DNA of 64,000 bases from Chryseobacterium balustinum (GTDB lineage: Bacteria > Bacteroidota > Bacteroidia > Flavobacteriales > Weeksellaceae), in assembly GCF_900168205.1 (NCBI RefSeq), contig NZ_FUZE01000001.1, positions 310,001-374,000 on the forward strand, read 5' to 3'. Both the position numbers and the translations under genes were made by a program. A model generated the notes under the pieces. The model saw nothing but the letters and a program-made list of their open reading frames with translations. It searched no databases and was not told where the DNA came from. This document shows positions 10,466 through 19,129 of this stretch, one piece after another (the stretch's first letter is position 1; every line of letters starts with the position of its first letter).

Positions 10466-10698
10466 TGTGATTGAAATTTTTATTTCTGTTTAGTTTTAAT
10501 TTTTAACTGCAACAATTGTCCACTCACTTTGTCATTCTTTAGGAGTCTAGGCTTAATTTTTTAATAAAGCTGTTGAGATTCCTACGGAATGACAAACGAG
10601 ACGTTTATTTTTTGAGAATCTTTGTGGTTTATAAAATTAATCATTAACTCAGAATCTTGCAATTTATAATCATTATAAATACGATTATAAGTCGCTGA

Positions 10699-10734
10699 TT
10701 TTGCTCATGTTTTTTTTCGTAAGCCGTATTTTTG
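10699..10734 (+). promoter_or_regulatory. Promoter of the class I fumarase
   Basis: TTTTG at 10699-10703 and TATTTTTG at 10727-10734, a match to the Bacteroidota -33/-7 pattern with a 23-nt spacer. The ATG is at 10753. I see no other feature in the 10466-10698 intergenic stretch. Confidence 0.6.
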
Positions 10735-10752
10735 CACCGAAATAGAAAGTAA

Positions 10753-12360
10753 ATGGATTTTAAATATCAAGATCCGTATCCAATTTTGAAAGATGATACG
10801 GTGTACAAAAAATTAACTTCAGACTACGTTAAGGTTGAAAAGCATGGCGAAAGAGAAATTTTAACGATCGATCCGAAAGGATTGGAATTGCTGGCTGAAG
10901 AGGCAATGGCAGACGTTTCTTTTATGCTTCGTTCTTCGCATTTAGAAAGTTTGAGAAGAATTATCGATGATCCTGAAGCGACTGATAACGACAGATTTGT
11001 TGCTTATAATTTATTGCAAAATGCTGCAGTTGCTGTGGAAGGAGCTTTGCCTTCTTGTCAGGATACAGGAACGGCAATTGTGATGGGTAAAAAAGGTGAA
11101 AATGTTTATACCGGCGTTGAAGACGGCGAGTATTTAAGCAAAGGAATTTACAATACCTACCAAAAAAGAAACTTAAGATACTCTCAAGTCGTTCCTTTAA
11201 CGATGTTTGATGAGAAAAATTCGGGTTCAAATCTTCCGGCACAAATTGATATTTATGCTAAAAAAGGAGATTATTACGAGTTTTTATTCTTAACGAAAGG
11301 AGGAGGTTCTGCTAACAAAACTTTCCTTTATCAGAAAACAAAATCTTTACTGAATGAAAAATCTTTGGAAGCTTTTGTAAAAGAAAGAATTTCAGATTTG
11401 GGAACCGCAGCTTGTCCGCCTTACCATTTAGCTTTGGTCATTGGTGGAACTTCTGCAGAAGCAAACTTGGCTGCTGTGAAAAAAGCATCTGCAAAGTATT
11501 ATGACAATCTTCCGACTGAAGGAAATGAAGCTGGTCAGGCTTTCAGAGACTTGGAATGGGAAGCAAAAGTTCAGAAAATTTGCCAGGAAAGTGCAATCGG
11601 GGCTCAGTTTGGTGGAAAATATTTAACGCACGACGTTAGAGTAATCAGGCTTCCTCGTCACGCAGCTTCTTGCCCGGTTGGAATGGGAGTTTCTTGTTCG
11701 GCAGATAGAAATATTAAGGGGAAAATTACCAAAGACGGTATTTTCTTAGAGCAATTGGAGCAAGATCCGAAGAGATTTTTACCTGCAACTCCGCCACATT
11801 TGGAAGAAGCAGTTGAGATTAATTTGAATAAACCAATGCCTGAAATTTTGGCTGAGCTTTCAAAATATCCAATCAAAACAAGATTAAAATTAAATGGAAC
11901 TTTGATCGTTGCAAGAGATATTGCTCACGCAAAAATCAAAGAATTATTGGATGCTGGACAACCAATGCCTGAATATTTTAAAAATCACCCGATCTATTAT
12001 GCAGGACCGGCAAAAACTCCGGAAGGAATGGCTTCAGGAAGTTTCGGACCTACAACGGCGGGAAGAATGGATGTTTATGTAGACGAATTCCAAAGTCATG
12101 GCGGAAGTATGGTGATGCTGGCAAAAGGGAACAGAACAGCAGATGTAACCAATGCTTGTCATAAATACGGAGGTTTTTACATCGGTTCGATTGGTGGACC
12201 TGCTGCAATCTTGGCAAAAGACAATATTTTGTCGGTTGAGGTAGTTGATTTCCCTGAATTAGGAATGGAAGCGGTAAGAAAAATTGAAGTGAAAGATTTC
12301 CCGGCATTCATCATTACCGATGATAAAGGAAACGATTTCTTCGCCAACCTTGCTCATTAA
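10753..12360 (+). CDS. Class I fumarate hydratase (4Fe-4S)
   Basis: 535 aa, single-chain class I enzyme. The N-terminal alpha domain has [13 protein letters not shown] and the C-terminal beta domain has [27 protein letters not shown]. Candidate cluster ligands are the Cys residues in CQDTG, AACPPYH and the later CQES or CPVGMG segments. It catalyses the same reaction as FumC but is oxygen- and iron-sensitive, so the two enzymes probably serve different iron or redox conditions. Confidence 0.9.
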   Translation: MDFKYQDPYPILKDDTVYKKLTSDYVKVEKHGEREILTIDPKGLELLAEEAMADVSFMLRSSHLESLRRIIDDPEATDNDRFVAYNLLQNAAVAVEGALPSCQDTGTAIVMGKKGENVYTGVEDGEYLSKGIYNTYQKRNLRYSQVVPLTMFDEKNSGSNLPAQIDIYAKKGDYYEFLFLTKGGGSANKTFLYQKTKSLLNEKSLEAFVKERISDLGTAACPPYHLALVIGGTSAEANLAAVKKASAKYYDNLPTEGNEAGQAFRDLEWEAKVQKICQESAIGAQFGGKYLTHDVRVIRLPRHAASCPVGMGVSCSADRNIKGKITKDGIFLEQLEQDPKRFLPATPPHLEEAVEINLNKPMPEILAELSKYPIKTRLKLNGTLIVARDIAHAKIKELLDAGQPMPEYFKNHPIYYAGPAKTPEGMASGSFGPTTAGRMDVYVDEFQSHGGSMVMLAKGNRTADVTNACHKYGGFYIGSIGGPAAILAKDNILSVEVVDFPELGMEAVRKIEVKDFPAFIITDDKGNDFFANLAH

Positions 12361-12491
12361 AATTTTAGGCTTGAAAGTGAAATGTAAGAATTTTAGAGTA
12401 GAATTGTAGTCTAATATCTAACATCTAACTTCTAATATCTAAATTAATTAGTTTAAAATAAAAATAAATAATAAAAATAGGGCGTATATCT

Positions 12492-12522
12492 TTTGGAACA
12501 AAAGAAAAAAGTCCTATTTTTG
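12492..12522 (+). promoter_or_regulatory. Promoter of the His-tailed membrane protein
   Basis: TTTG at 12492-12495 and TATTTTTG at 12515-12522, spacer 19 nt. This is a textbook Bacteroidota promoter 18 nt before the ATG. Confidence 0.7.
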
Positions 12523-12539
12523 CTTAAAATTTAAGAAAC

Positions 12540-12830
12540 ATGATGTTATCAGCATTTTGGCCGTTTTACCAATTCCTTTGGACAATCTATTTTATTTGTA
12601 TGTTCCTTGTAGGGTTCTGGTGTATCTTAATGTTTTTCGGTTTTATTATTCCTTTGTGGTTAACTGAGGGTTTGAAAGAATATTTTGGTAAAGTAAAACC
12701 TTTTGATCCAGAACAGATCAGAAGTAAATTGCTTACCGAGCAAGAAGGTGTTGAGGTAATCTTCAGCCAGCCTAAAGGTCATGGTCCTTTCGTTCACGAT
12801 AGCCACGGGCACAATCACGGACATCATTAA
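12540..12830 (+). CDS. Small membrane protein with His-rich tail
   Basis: 96 aa. One or two hydrophobic segments occupy about residues 1-45 (FWPFYQFLWTIYFICMFLVG, then FGFIIPLWL). The protein ends in a His/Gly cluster (HDSHGHNHGHH), which could bind metal. A strong promoter precedes it and a terminator follows, so it is a single-gene unit. The family is not recognised. Confidence 0.7.
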   Translation: MMLSAFWPFYQFLWTIYFICMFLVGFWCILMFFGFIIPLWLTEGLKEYFGKVKPFDPEQIRSKLLTEQEGVEVIFSQPKGHGPFVHDSHGHNHGHH

Positions 12831-12896
12831 TTGATTGTCATTGCTTTCTCACATGAATTCCGAGAAAGTAATATCAAAGCAAAACAACATATATTA

Positions 12897-12930
12897 AACC
12901 ACTAATTTATTTTAGTGGTTTTTCTTTTTT
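12897..12930. terminator. Terminator between the small membrane protein and the AraC gene
   Basis: AACCACTAA pairs with TTAGTGGTT around TTTATT, followed by a T-run on the plus strand. Confidence 0.75.
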
Positions 12931-13823
12931 TACCCTAATCTCAGCTTTTCAGGCGATACTCCAAACTTTTTCTTAAAAGCACGGGTGAAATTCTGTACGT
13001 ATTCATAACCGCATTCTATAGCAATTTCTTTAATCATTATTTCTTTGTTGACAATCATTTTTTTTGCTTTCAACATTCTGAGTTCCGAAATATAATCTAC
13101 AATTGTGGTTTGGTAATGTTCTTTAAATTCTTTTCTCAACTTATTCTGATTAATGCCTATGATTTTAGAAATCTCTTCTATTTTCAGATTCTTATGATAA
13201 TTTTCATCTAAAAATTTCTTGATCGTTTCTGGCGTTTTAGACAGATCTTCTTCGATATCTTTTTCATTAAACTGTTCAAAGATCAGAATTAATAGTTTGA
13301 TGATTTTTGCTTCAATAAATAGTTTTTGCATAACTCCTATTTTAGAATATCCAGAAATTTCCTTCAAAATCATGTGCATTTCTACGGTCATATTGGGTGG
13401 AGTCTGCTTGTGAAGAAAAATAAAATTATTATTCTTCATATTTTTCAGAATTTCGGCACTTTCAACGTTAGAATGCGGATCGATTAGATTAAAAACATAT
13501 TGATGATTGATCTGTATCTGCAAGTACTTTAAAACTTCCTGATTCTCTGTCCATAATTCTGCACGATTTTCTAATGAAGAATAATGCAGAATGTATTGGT
13601 TTTTTTGAAATTTAAAATAAGTACCACAATCTGATGCTCTCAAATTGATATTTGGACTCAGCAAAAACAAAAGATTAAAACTAGATTCTCCTTCAATAAA
13701 ATGAGATTTTAGATAATTTTCTGTTGTTTCGTCTTCATTAAAAACCACTTTAATGTCCTCAGATTGAAATAGTAAGCCTCTTTTCTTCTGCTTCATTGTG
13801 CGAAGTGTTTTTGTTTCTATCAT
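12930..13823 (-). CDS. AraC-family transcriptional regulator
   Basis: 297 aa if it starts at the ATG at 13823 (MIETKTLR); MKQKKRG at 13796 is an alternative. The open frame continues upstream but encodes a hydrophobic stretch lying over the promoter, so I leave it out. The C-terminal 100 residues form the double HTH of AraC proteins (IEEISKIIGINQNKLRKEFK, and IKEIAIECGYEYVQNFTRAFKKKFGVSPEKLR). The N-terminal 180 aa is an uncharacterised sensing domain. The gene diverges from a T9SS protein whose promoter carries a candidate operator. Confidence 0.85.
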   Translation of the reverse strand: MIETKTLRTMKQKKRGLLFQSEDIKVVFNEDETTENYLKSHFIEGESSFNLLFLLSPNINLRASDCGTYFKFQKNQYILHYSSLENRAELWTENQEVLKYLQIQINHQYVFNLIDPHSNVESAEILKNMKNNNFIFLHKQTPPNMTVEMHMILKEISGYSKIGVMQKLFIEAKIIKLLILIFEQFNEKDIEEDLSKTPETIKKFLDENYHKNLKIEEISKIIGINQNKLRKEFKEHYQTTIVDYISELRMLKAKKMIVNKEIMIKEIAIECGYEYVQNFTRAFKKKFGVSPEKLRLG

Positions 13824-13844
13824 AATTGAAGCAAGCCTGCATCC

Positions 13845-13873
13845 GATAAGTAAAAATTTGAAAATGATAACTA
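13845..13873. promoter_or_regulatory. Candidate AraC-type operator, site 1
   Basis: ATGATAACT at 13865-13873, with a weaker CGATAAGT 22 nt upstream at 13844-13851. The box ends 19 nt before the -7 box TACTTTTG and occupies the place of a -33 element, which is otherwise missing. The same box at the same distance precedes the paralogous gene at 16271. Confidence 0.5.
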
Positions 13874-13892
13874 GGAATTTAAGATGCAGATT

Positions 13893-13908
13893 ACTTTTGC
13901 AAAAGTAA
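13893..13908. promoter_or_regulatory. Palindromic divergent -7 element
   Basis: TACTTTTGCAAAAGTA is a perfect 16-bp palindrome. Each arm is a TAnnTTTG -7 box, one reading toward the T9SS gene (plus) and one toward the AraC gene (minus). Confidence 0.55.
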
Positions 13909-13942
13909 ATTAAATTTAGAATAAATAAAAACAATATTAATT

Positions 13943-16066
13943 ATGTTTAAAAATTTATATTCTTCTATAGCAAAAGTTGGTTTAAGAGCTTTTGTGCTAT
14001 CGATTGCAGGAAGTAATTTTATAAATGCTCAGCAGTGGCAAAATGCAGGAAATACATCAATAATATCTGCTAATGGAAGTGGATTTAATGATTTGGTAAT
14101 AGATAATACAGGAAATTATTATGTTTCTTACTACGATCTTTCTGTGGATAAAGGTTCGGTACAAAAACTTAACGGGGCTTCATGGTCTTATCTAGGAGGT
14201 TCGGCTGGTGTTACTGATGATTATGCTAATCATAATTCTTTATCCGTGGCACCCGATGGTAATGTTTATCACTTAAGTAAGGGAAACAATATGGATGTCA
14301 ATAAATTTTCTGGAGCTGTATGGTCTTCTTTGATTTCTATTCCTACGAGTGGTTTTGCAGGATATCCATCTTCAGTGGTTTCATCAGATAATATTTTATA
14401 TACTTATGTTCAGGGTACCGTAAGACGTTTTGTAAATGGTGTATGGCAACAAATAGGGGCTAATGTAGTTTCTGGAACCGCTTACCATAGCAAAATCAAA
14501 CTTGGAACTAATGGAAAAGTCTATGTTTGCCAGATCTCTAATGGTGTGGTAAGTGTCTATGAAAATACATTGACGGCGTCATCTACTACAGCTTGGACTT
14601 TGGTGGGAGGAGCTTCTTTGGGAAATGCTTTTACTGAAAGTGTATATGCTACCTTAGATTTTACGATGGGTACTGATAATAGTTTGTATGTGGTGTATGG
14701 TAAAACATTAAATAATCCTAATGACCCCAACAGTTTACTTAGAAAAATTAATGTAAAGAAATTTGATGGTACTAGTTGGTTGCAATTAGGAGACGAAAAT
14801 TTTGGTGTAGCTGAAAGCAATCTAGATTTTTCAATAGCTGTTACTCCACAAGGAAAGCCGTTTGTTGCTGCAAGCAGTTGGTATGAAAACGAAGGTAAAA
14901 ATACGGTATATGAAATCAATTCAGCGACTAATACATGGAGCCCATTCGGAGGGAATTATGTGTCTGATGGTTCTACACACTACAATGATTTAGAATTTGA
15001 TGCCAACACTAATAGTTTGGTTCTAGCATATTCTTTAGATGATTATTTTTCTCAAGGAATTACTGAAGGAACAGTTGTGAAAAAGTTTGCTTTACAGGTT
15101 CAGCCATCATGCAATAATACAGACCCAGGAAATAGTCCCGGAGATTTAGGATGTGTAACATTTAACTACAAAGGTCAATCGGTTACATACACCACAGTAA
15201 GAGGAACGGATGGTAAAATCTGGCTTCAGCAAAACCTTGGAAGTACTAAAGTAGCATCATCACTTACAGATTCTGATGCTTACGGAGACTTGTTCCAGTG
15301 GGGAAGATGGGATGATGGTCACCAGCTTAGAAGCTCTACATTATCTGCAACAGCTCCTTCACCAAATAATCCTTCAGGTTTAAATAATGGAAATGCTGCA
15401 TTTTATTCTGCTGGATATAATTCTTCTTCAAACTTTTGGTCAGGAGGAACTGATTCTGATAGCTGGACTGCAGAAAACGTTTCGGCTGCAACAGCAACAA
15501 AAGGAGTTGACCCTTGTAAAGCAATTGGCTTAGACTGGAGACTTCCAACAGTTGGAGAAATTGATGCGGCGGTGGCTGCAGAAAATATTTCAGAATATAA
15601 TTCAGCTCTTTCAAGTCATTTAAAGCTGATTCCTGCAGGAATGAAAGATTATAGCGGTATTTTCTCTCCAGGAACAAGGCTTTATCTTTGGTCGTCATCA
15701 GCATCACCTTATACAGGGTCTGGTCAGCATTTATATATCAGTGGATTCTCAACGTTGTCTAACAGCGCCAGCAGAGATGCAGGAATGTCTGTAAGATGTA
15801 TAAAAGAGGTTGCTACAGGATTGGGAACTACAGAAATTAAAAAAATCAGCGTTGGTGTTTATCCTAACCCGACCAATGGGATTTTAAATATCAAAACAGA
15901 TTCTGAAATCAATACGGTGAACGTAACCAATATTGTGGGACAGAGATTGAAAATACAGTATTCTAATCATCAAATTAATATGCAGGGATTGCCAAATGGA
16001 GTCTATATTGTAGAATTAGTATTGAAAAACGGACAAAAAATCTCTAAGAAAGTAATTAAAAACTAA
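13943..16066 (+). CDS. T9SS-secreted protein with Fib_succ_major domain
   Basis: 707 aa. A signal peptide is followed by about 350 residues of repeated beta-strand units (NGASWSYLGGSAG, FDGTSWLQLGD) that look like a beta-propeller. Next comes a Fibrobacter succinogenes major paralogous-type domain (about 405-625; TVRGTDGKIWLQQNLG, DAYGDLFQWGRWDDGHQ, DPCKAIGLDWRLPT, SVRCIKE). A type IX sorting domain (VYPNPTNGILNI ... KKVIKN) covers the last 75 residues. It is presumably surface attached or released. It is closely paralogous to the next gene, including its 5' leader. Confidence 0.85.
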   Translation: MFKNLYSSIAKVGLRAFVLSIAGSNFINAQQWQNAGNTSIISANGSGFNDLVIDNTGNYYVSYYDLSVDKGSVQKLNGASWSYLGGSAGVTDDYANHNSLSVAPDGNVYHLSKGNNMDVNKFSGAVWSSLISIPTSGFAGYPSSVVSSDNILYTYVQGTVRRFVNGVWQQIGANVVSGTAYHSKIKLGTNGKVYVCQISNGVVSVYENTLTASSTTAWTLVGGASLGNAFTESVYATLDFTMGTDNSLYVVYGKTLNNPNDPNSLLRKINVKKFDGTSWLQLGDENFGVAESNLDFSIAVTPQGKPFVAASSWYENEGKNTVYEINSATNTWSPFGGNYVSDGSTHYNDLEFDANTNSLVLAYSLDDYFSQGITEGTVVKKFALQVQPSCNNTDPGNSPGDLGCVTFNYKGQSVTYTTVRGTDGKIWLQQNLGSTKVASSLTDSDAYGDLFQWGRWDDGHQLRSSTLSATAPSPNNPSGLNNGNAAFYSAGYNSSSNFWSGGTDSDSWTAENVSAATATKGVDPCKAIGLDWRLPTVGEIDAAVAAENISEYNSALSSHLKLIPAGMKDYSGIFSPGTRLYLWSSSASPYTGSGQHLYISGFSTLSNSASRDAGMSVRCIKEVATGLGTTEIKKISVGVYPNPTNGILNIKTDSEINTVNVTNIVGQRLKIQYSNHQINMQGLPNGVYIVELVLKNGQKISKKVIKN

Positions 16067-16097
16067 CATTTATTTTAACATTTGATTTGTATTTAGG

Positions 16098-16122
16098 CGA
16101 CAATTTCACCATGGAATTGTCG
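16098..16122 (+). other. Hairpin in the intergenic region between the T9SS paralogs
   Basis: CGACAATT and AATTGTCG form a perfect 8-bp stem with a 9-nt loop, 31 nt after the stop codon. No T-run follows at once, so it may protect the 3' end rather than terminate. Confidence 0.4.
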
Positions 16123-16167
16123 GCTAATGCTTTTATATTCAGATTAATGACAATCATCATGTTTGAT

Positions 16168-16197
16168 ATGATAACTAAAAAATCGGAAATGATAACT
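16168..16197. promoter_or_regulatory. Candidate AraC-type operator, site 2 (direct repeat)
   Basis: Two copies of ATGATAACT at 16168-16176 and 16189-16197, in direct orientation 21 bp apart (two helical turns). The second ends 19 nt before TAATTTTG at 16217-16224, the -7 box of the next gene. Direct half-sites about 21 bp apart are typical of AraC proteins. Confidence 0.55.
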
Positions 16198-16216
16198 CTT
16201 TAGGTTTTTTCAAGAC

Positions 16217-16224
16217 TAATTTTG
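16217..16224 (+). promoter_or_regulatory. -7 box of the second T9SS paralog
   Basis: TAATTTTG. There is no TTTG at the -33 position, which suits activator-dependent expression. Confidence 0.5.
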
Positions 16225-16270
16225 CCGAAAATTATAGAATAATTTAGAATAAATAAAAATAGAATTATTT

Positions 16271-18352
16271 ATGTTTAAAAATTTACAATCAAAAGCAAAG
16301 CAATTCGGAGCCGGAATCGGTATCCTTTCGATAGCAGTAAGCTCATTGAATGCCCAACAATGGGTAGATGTGGGCTCTACAGGAAGTATTTCTGCCGGAA
16401 CAAGCAGTTATAATAATCTTGCCATTGATGCTCAGGGAAATTATTATGTTTCTTACTATGATGTTTCTGTTCAGAAAGGTTCTGTACAGAAATTTAATGG
16501 CTCGTCATGGTCATATGTTGGAGGAAGTGCAGGAATTACTACTGCGACAGCAACCTATAATTCGCTTTCTTTGGATGCATTTGGAAATGTGTATTACACC
16601 AACCAATGGGGGTATCCCAACTCAGGAATGGAGGTGAGAAAATTTGAAGGAACATCATGGAATTTACTTCCCCTTCCATTCACAGATACAACAAATTATC
16701 AGGCGTCTGCAGTAGCACCTAATGGTATTCCTTTCGTTTATGGATCTGTTGGTTCAGGAACGGTAAAACGTTTTGTGAGCGGAGTTTGGGAACAGGTTGG
16801 CCCAACTAATATTGCGGGTGCAAACCCTACTCATGCAGAAATGGTAATCGGAACAAATGGGAAAGTATATGTTTGCCATGTTGCCTCAGGGGTAAGAGTT
16901 TATGAAAACAATGCAACGGCTTCTGCCACTGATGCGTGGGCTCTTGTAGGAGGTGTTGCCGTAGGAAGCGCTTTTACAGAGGGTGCAAACGCTACTTCTG
17001 ATATTGCAATAGGCTCAGACAATACTTTGTATGTCATATATTCTTCTACGTCGGCTAATAACAGAAGGCTGAATGTGAAAAAATTTAACGGAACAACTTG
17101 GGAGCAGATTGGAAATGCCGATTTTGGAATTTCAAATGATCTGTATAATGTTTCTATTGCTGTAACTCCTTCTGGTAAGCTTTACACAGTAGCAAGCGGG
17201 TGGGCTGTAAACGGAGGGAAAAATACTGTTTATGAATTTGATGCTGCAACCAATATGTGGGCAACTTTTGGTGGAGATTTTGTGTCAGATGGTACTGCTT
17301 TATACAATGATTTACAATATGATACGGTAAGCAATACATTGGTTCTTACTTATTCTCAAAATGGAGTAAGGGTAAAAAGAGTTCAATTACCCAATAACAC
17401 TCCTGGGTGTAATAATGCTGATCCAGGAACCAATCCGGGAGATACAAGTTGTGTAACTTTCACTTACAAAGGTCAACAAGTAACTTATACAACAGTAAGA
17501 GGTGCAGATGGAAAAGTTTGGCTTCAGCAAAATTTAGGAAGTAGACAAGTAGCGACTGCTATGGCAGATGCCGAGTCTTACGGAGATCTTTTCCAGTGGG
17601 GAAGATGGGATGATGGCCATCAAAACAGAAATTCTGCTACAACAACAGTTCCTACAACCAATAATCCTACAGGTCTTGCCGGAATGTCTTCATTTATTTT
17701 AGGGAACAGTCCTGCGTGGTGGTCAACAAATGCTTTGAGTGATTTATGGAATGGAGCAAATACTTCAGCAATAACTTCAGAAGTAAGTGTTGATCCTTGT
17801 AAAGCAATCGGTGCAGGTTGGAAATTACCTTCTCAGGCTGATTGGGTGGCTGCTGTAGGTGCAGAAGGAATGTCTAGTGCGGCTAATGCATTTACAAGCA
17901 AATTAAAATTACCGGCGGCAGGTTATAGAAGTCAAAGTACGGGCGGATTTACTTATGTGGGCGAAAGAGGATATTATTGGAGTGGAGATGTTGCCAATTC
18001 TGGAGGAAAATATTTATATAATTCTACAGCGTTAGCGAATCCAAATTCTGGCGGACCAAGAGCTCAAGGCCAATCTGTAAGATGTATAAAAGACGTTACC
18101 ACAGGTTTAGGAACTTCAGATATCAAAAGAAATATTATCGGAATTTACCCGAATCCAACCAACGGAATTTTAAATATTAAAACAGATTCTGATATTGATA
18201 AAGTAAACGTTACCAATATAGTAGGGCAAAAAATGAATGTTCAGTTTTCAAATAACCAAATCAATATGCAGCAACTTCAGAAAGGAGTTTATATTGTTGA
18301 ATTACAATTGAAAAATGGACAGAAAGTTTCTAAAAAAGTGATTAAAAACTAA
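16271..18352 (+). CDS. T9SS-secreted protein with Fib_succ_major domain (paralog)
   Basis: 693 aa with the same plan as the gene upstream: signal peptide ending SSLNAQ, propeller-like repeats (NGSSWSYVGGSAG), Fib_succ_major domain (TVRGADGKVWLQQNLG, SYGDLFQWGRWDDGHQ, DPCKAIGAGWKLPS) and T9SS sorting domain (IYPNPTNGILNI ... KKVIKN). The leader AATTTAGAATAAATAAAAA and the first codons ATGTTTAAAAATTTA are also shared, so the duplication included the 5' end. Confidence 0.85.
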   Translation: MFKNLQSKAKQFGAGIGILSIAVSSLNAQQWVDVGSTGSISAGTSSYNNLAIDAQGNYYVSYYDVSVQKGSVQKFNGSSWSYVGGSAGITTATATYNSLSLDAFGNVYYTNQWGYPNSGMEVRKFEGTSWNLLPLPFTDTTNYQASAVAPNGIPFVYGSVGSGTVKRFVSGVWEQVGPTNIAGANPTHAEMVIGTNGKVYVCHVASGVRVYENNATASATDAWALVGGVAVGSAFTEGANATSDIAIGSDNTLYVIYSSTSANNRRLNVKKFNGTTWEQIGNADFGISNDLYNVSIAVTPSGKLYTVASGWAVNGGKNTVYEFDAATNMWATFGGDFVSDGTALYNDLQYDTVSNTLVLTYSQNGVRVKRVQLPNNTPGCNNADPGTNPGDTSCVTFTYKGQQVTYTTVRGADGKVWLQQNLGSRQVATAMADAESYGDLFQWGRWDDGHQNRNSATTTVPTTNNPTGLAGMSSFILGNSPAWWSTNALSDLWNGANTSAITSEVSVDPCKAIGAGWKLPSQADWVAAVGAEGMSSAANAFTSKLKLPAAGYRSQSTGGFTYVGERGYYWSGDVANSGGKYLYNSTALANPNSGGPRAQGQSVRCIKDVTTGLGTSDIKRNIIGIYPNPTNGILNIKTDSDIDKVNVTNIVGQKMNVQFSNNQINMQQLQKGVYIVELQLKNGQKVSKKVIKN

Positions 18353-18388
18353 TTCGTTTTTTGGAATTTGATAGTGTTTCAAAAAATG

Positions 18389-18421
18389 AAAGGCTTAGAT
18401 TATAAAATCTAAGCCTTTTTT
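18389..18421. terminator. Bidirectional terminator
   Basis: AAAGGCTTAGAT pairs perfectly with ATCTAAGCCTTT around TATAAA, with T and A runs on the two flanks. It lies between convergent genes. Confidence 0.85.
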
Positions 18422-18448
18422 ATAAGCCAATATGTAGGCTAAATATTT

Positions 18449-18748
18449 TTACATAAACTGTTCCAACAGTTGGGTCAATCGATTGACGTCATGCACACCG
18501 CTTTCTTTATACAACAATTCTCCTTTTTTGAAAACTGCCAAAGTAGGAACGCCTCGTACATTGTATTGTGAAGCGATCGCAGGATACTGATCAATATCAA
18601 TTTTTATAATTCTGGCATTTTCGCCAACGTTTTCTTTTACTGTATTCAGAACCGACGACTGCACTTTGCATGGTTGACACCAAGTAGCAAAAAAATCGAT
18701 AAGTACCGGTCTTTCAGAATCTATTATTTCTTGGAATTTTTGAGACAT
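18449..18748 (-). CDS. Thioredoxin
   Basis: 99 aa, thioredoxin fold with active site ATWCQPCK and the cis-Pro loop GVPTLAVFKKGE. Here the usual Gly-Pro of WCGPC is Gln-Pro. It is cytosolic and reduces disulfides or persulfides. It is the last gene of a three-gene sulfur operon and probably recycles the rhodanese partners upstream. Confidence 0.9.
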   Translation of the reverse strand: MSQKFQEIIDSERPVLIDFFATWCQPCKVQSSVLNTVKENVGENARIIKIDIDQYPAIASQYNVRGVPTLAVFKKGELLYKESGVHDVNRLTQLLEQFM

Positions 18749-18763
18749 TGTATTTCGTTTTTA

Positions 18764-19129
18764 TTATTTTTCTTCCTGAATGGCTTTTACATTTTTCCAG
18801 GTCGTACCATCATAAACGTCAACTCCGTTTTTCTTCAAAATTTCTACAGCTTGGTCTGCCTGTATACCTTTGTTGCAAAAAACGACTACTTTTTTGCCTT
18901 TTAGCGAATTTATATTGTTGCTTAACTCAGCCAACGGAATATTCACGGCATCTTTTGCCGTAGCTTCAGCATATTGCTCAGGAATTCTTACATCAACCAA
19001 AATAACATCGGTGCTATTTACAACCTGTTTAATGTTGGTTTGAATATTGTTTTCTGCTACAGCTTGTGTTTTGCAGCTGCTTAGCGCAAATACTGAAATC
19101 AGAATTAACGCACTTACTTTTACTCTCAT
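18764..19129 (-). CDS. Rhodanese-like lipoprotein
   Basis: 121 aa. A lipobox (FALSSCK) indicates a lipoprotein. One rhodanese domain has a visible active-site loop, FCNKGIQADQA, with its Cys, and a DVRIPEQYAEAT segment. It would accept or transfer sulfane sulfur in the periplasm. Its ATG abuts the stop codon of the upstream persulfide dioxygenase gene, and thioredoxin follows 15 nt downstream. Confidence 0.85.
   Translation of the reverse strand: MRVKVSALILISVFALSSCKTQAVAENNIQTNIKQVVNSTDVILVDVRIPEQYAEATAKDAVNIPLAELSNNINSLKGKKVVVFCNKGIQADQAVEILKKNGVDVYDGTTWKNVKAIQEEK

Noticed and set aside
10588-10604. A further copy of the island dyad between the fumarase genes (TGACAAACGAGACGT)
   Set aside because: It is one base shorter, the half-sites do not align with the consensus, and no -7 box lies 11 nt away.
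13824-13934. A longer AraC protein starting at 13934
   Set aside because: The added 37 residues are hydrophobic, unlike AraC proteins, and cover the palindromic -7 box.
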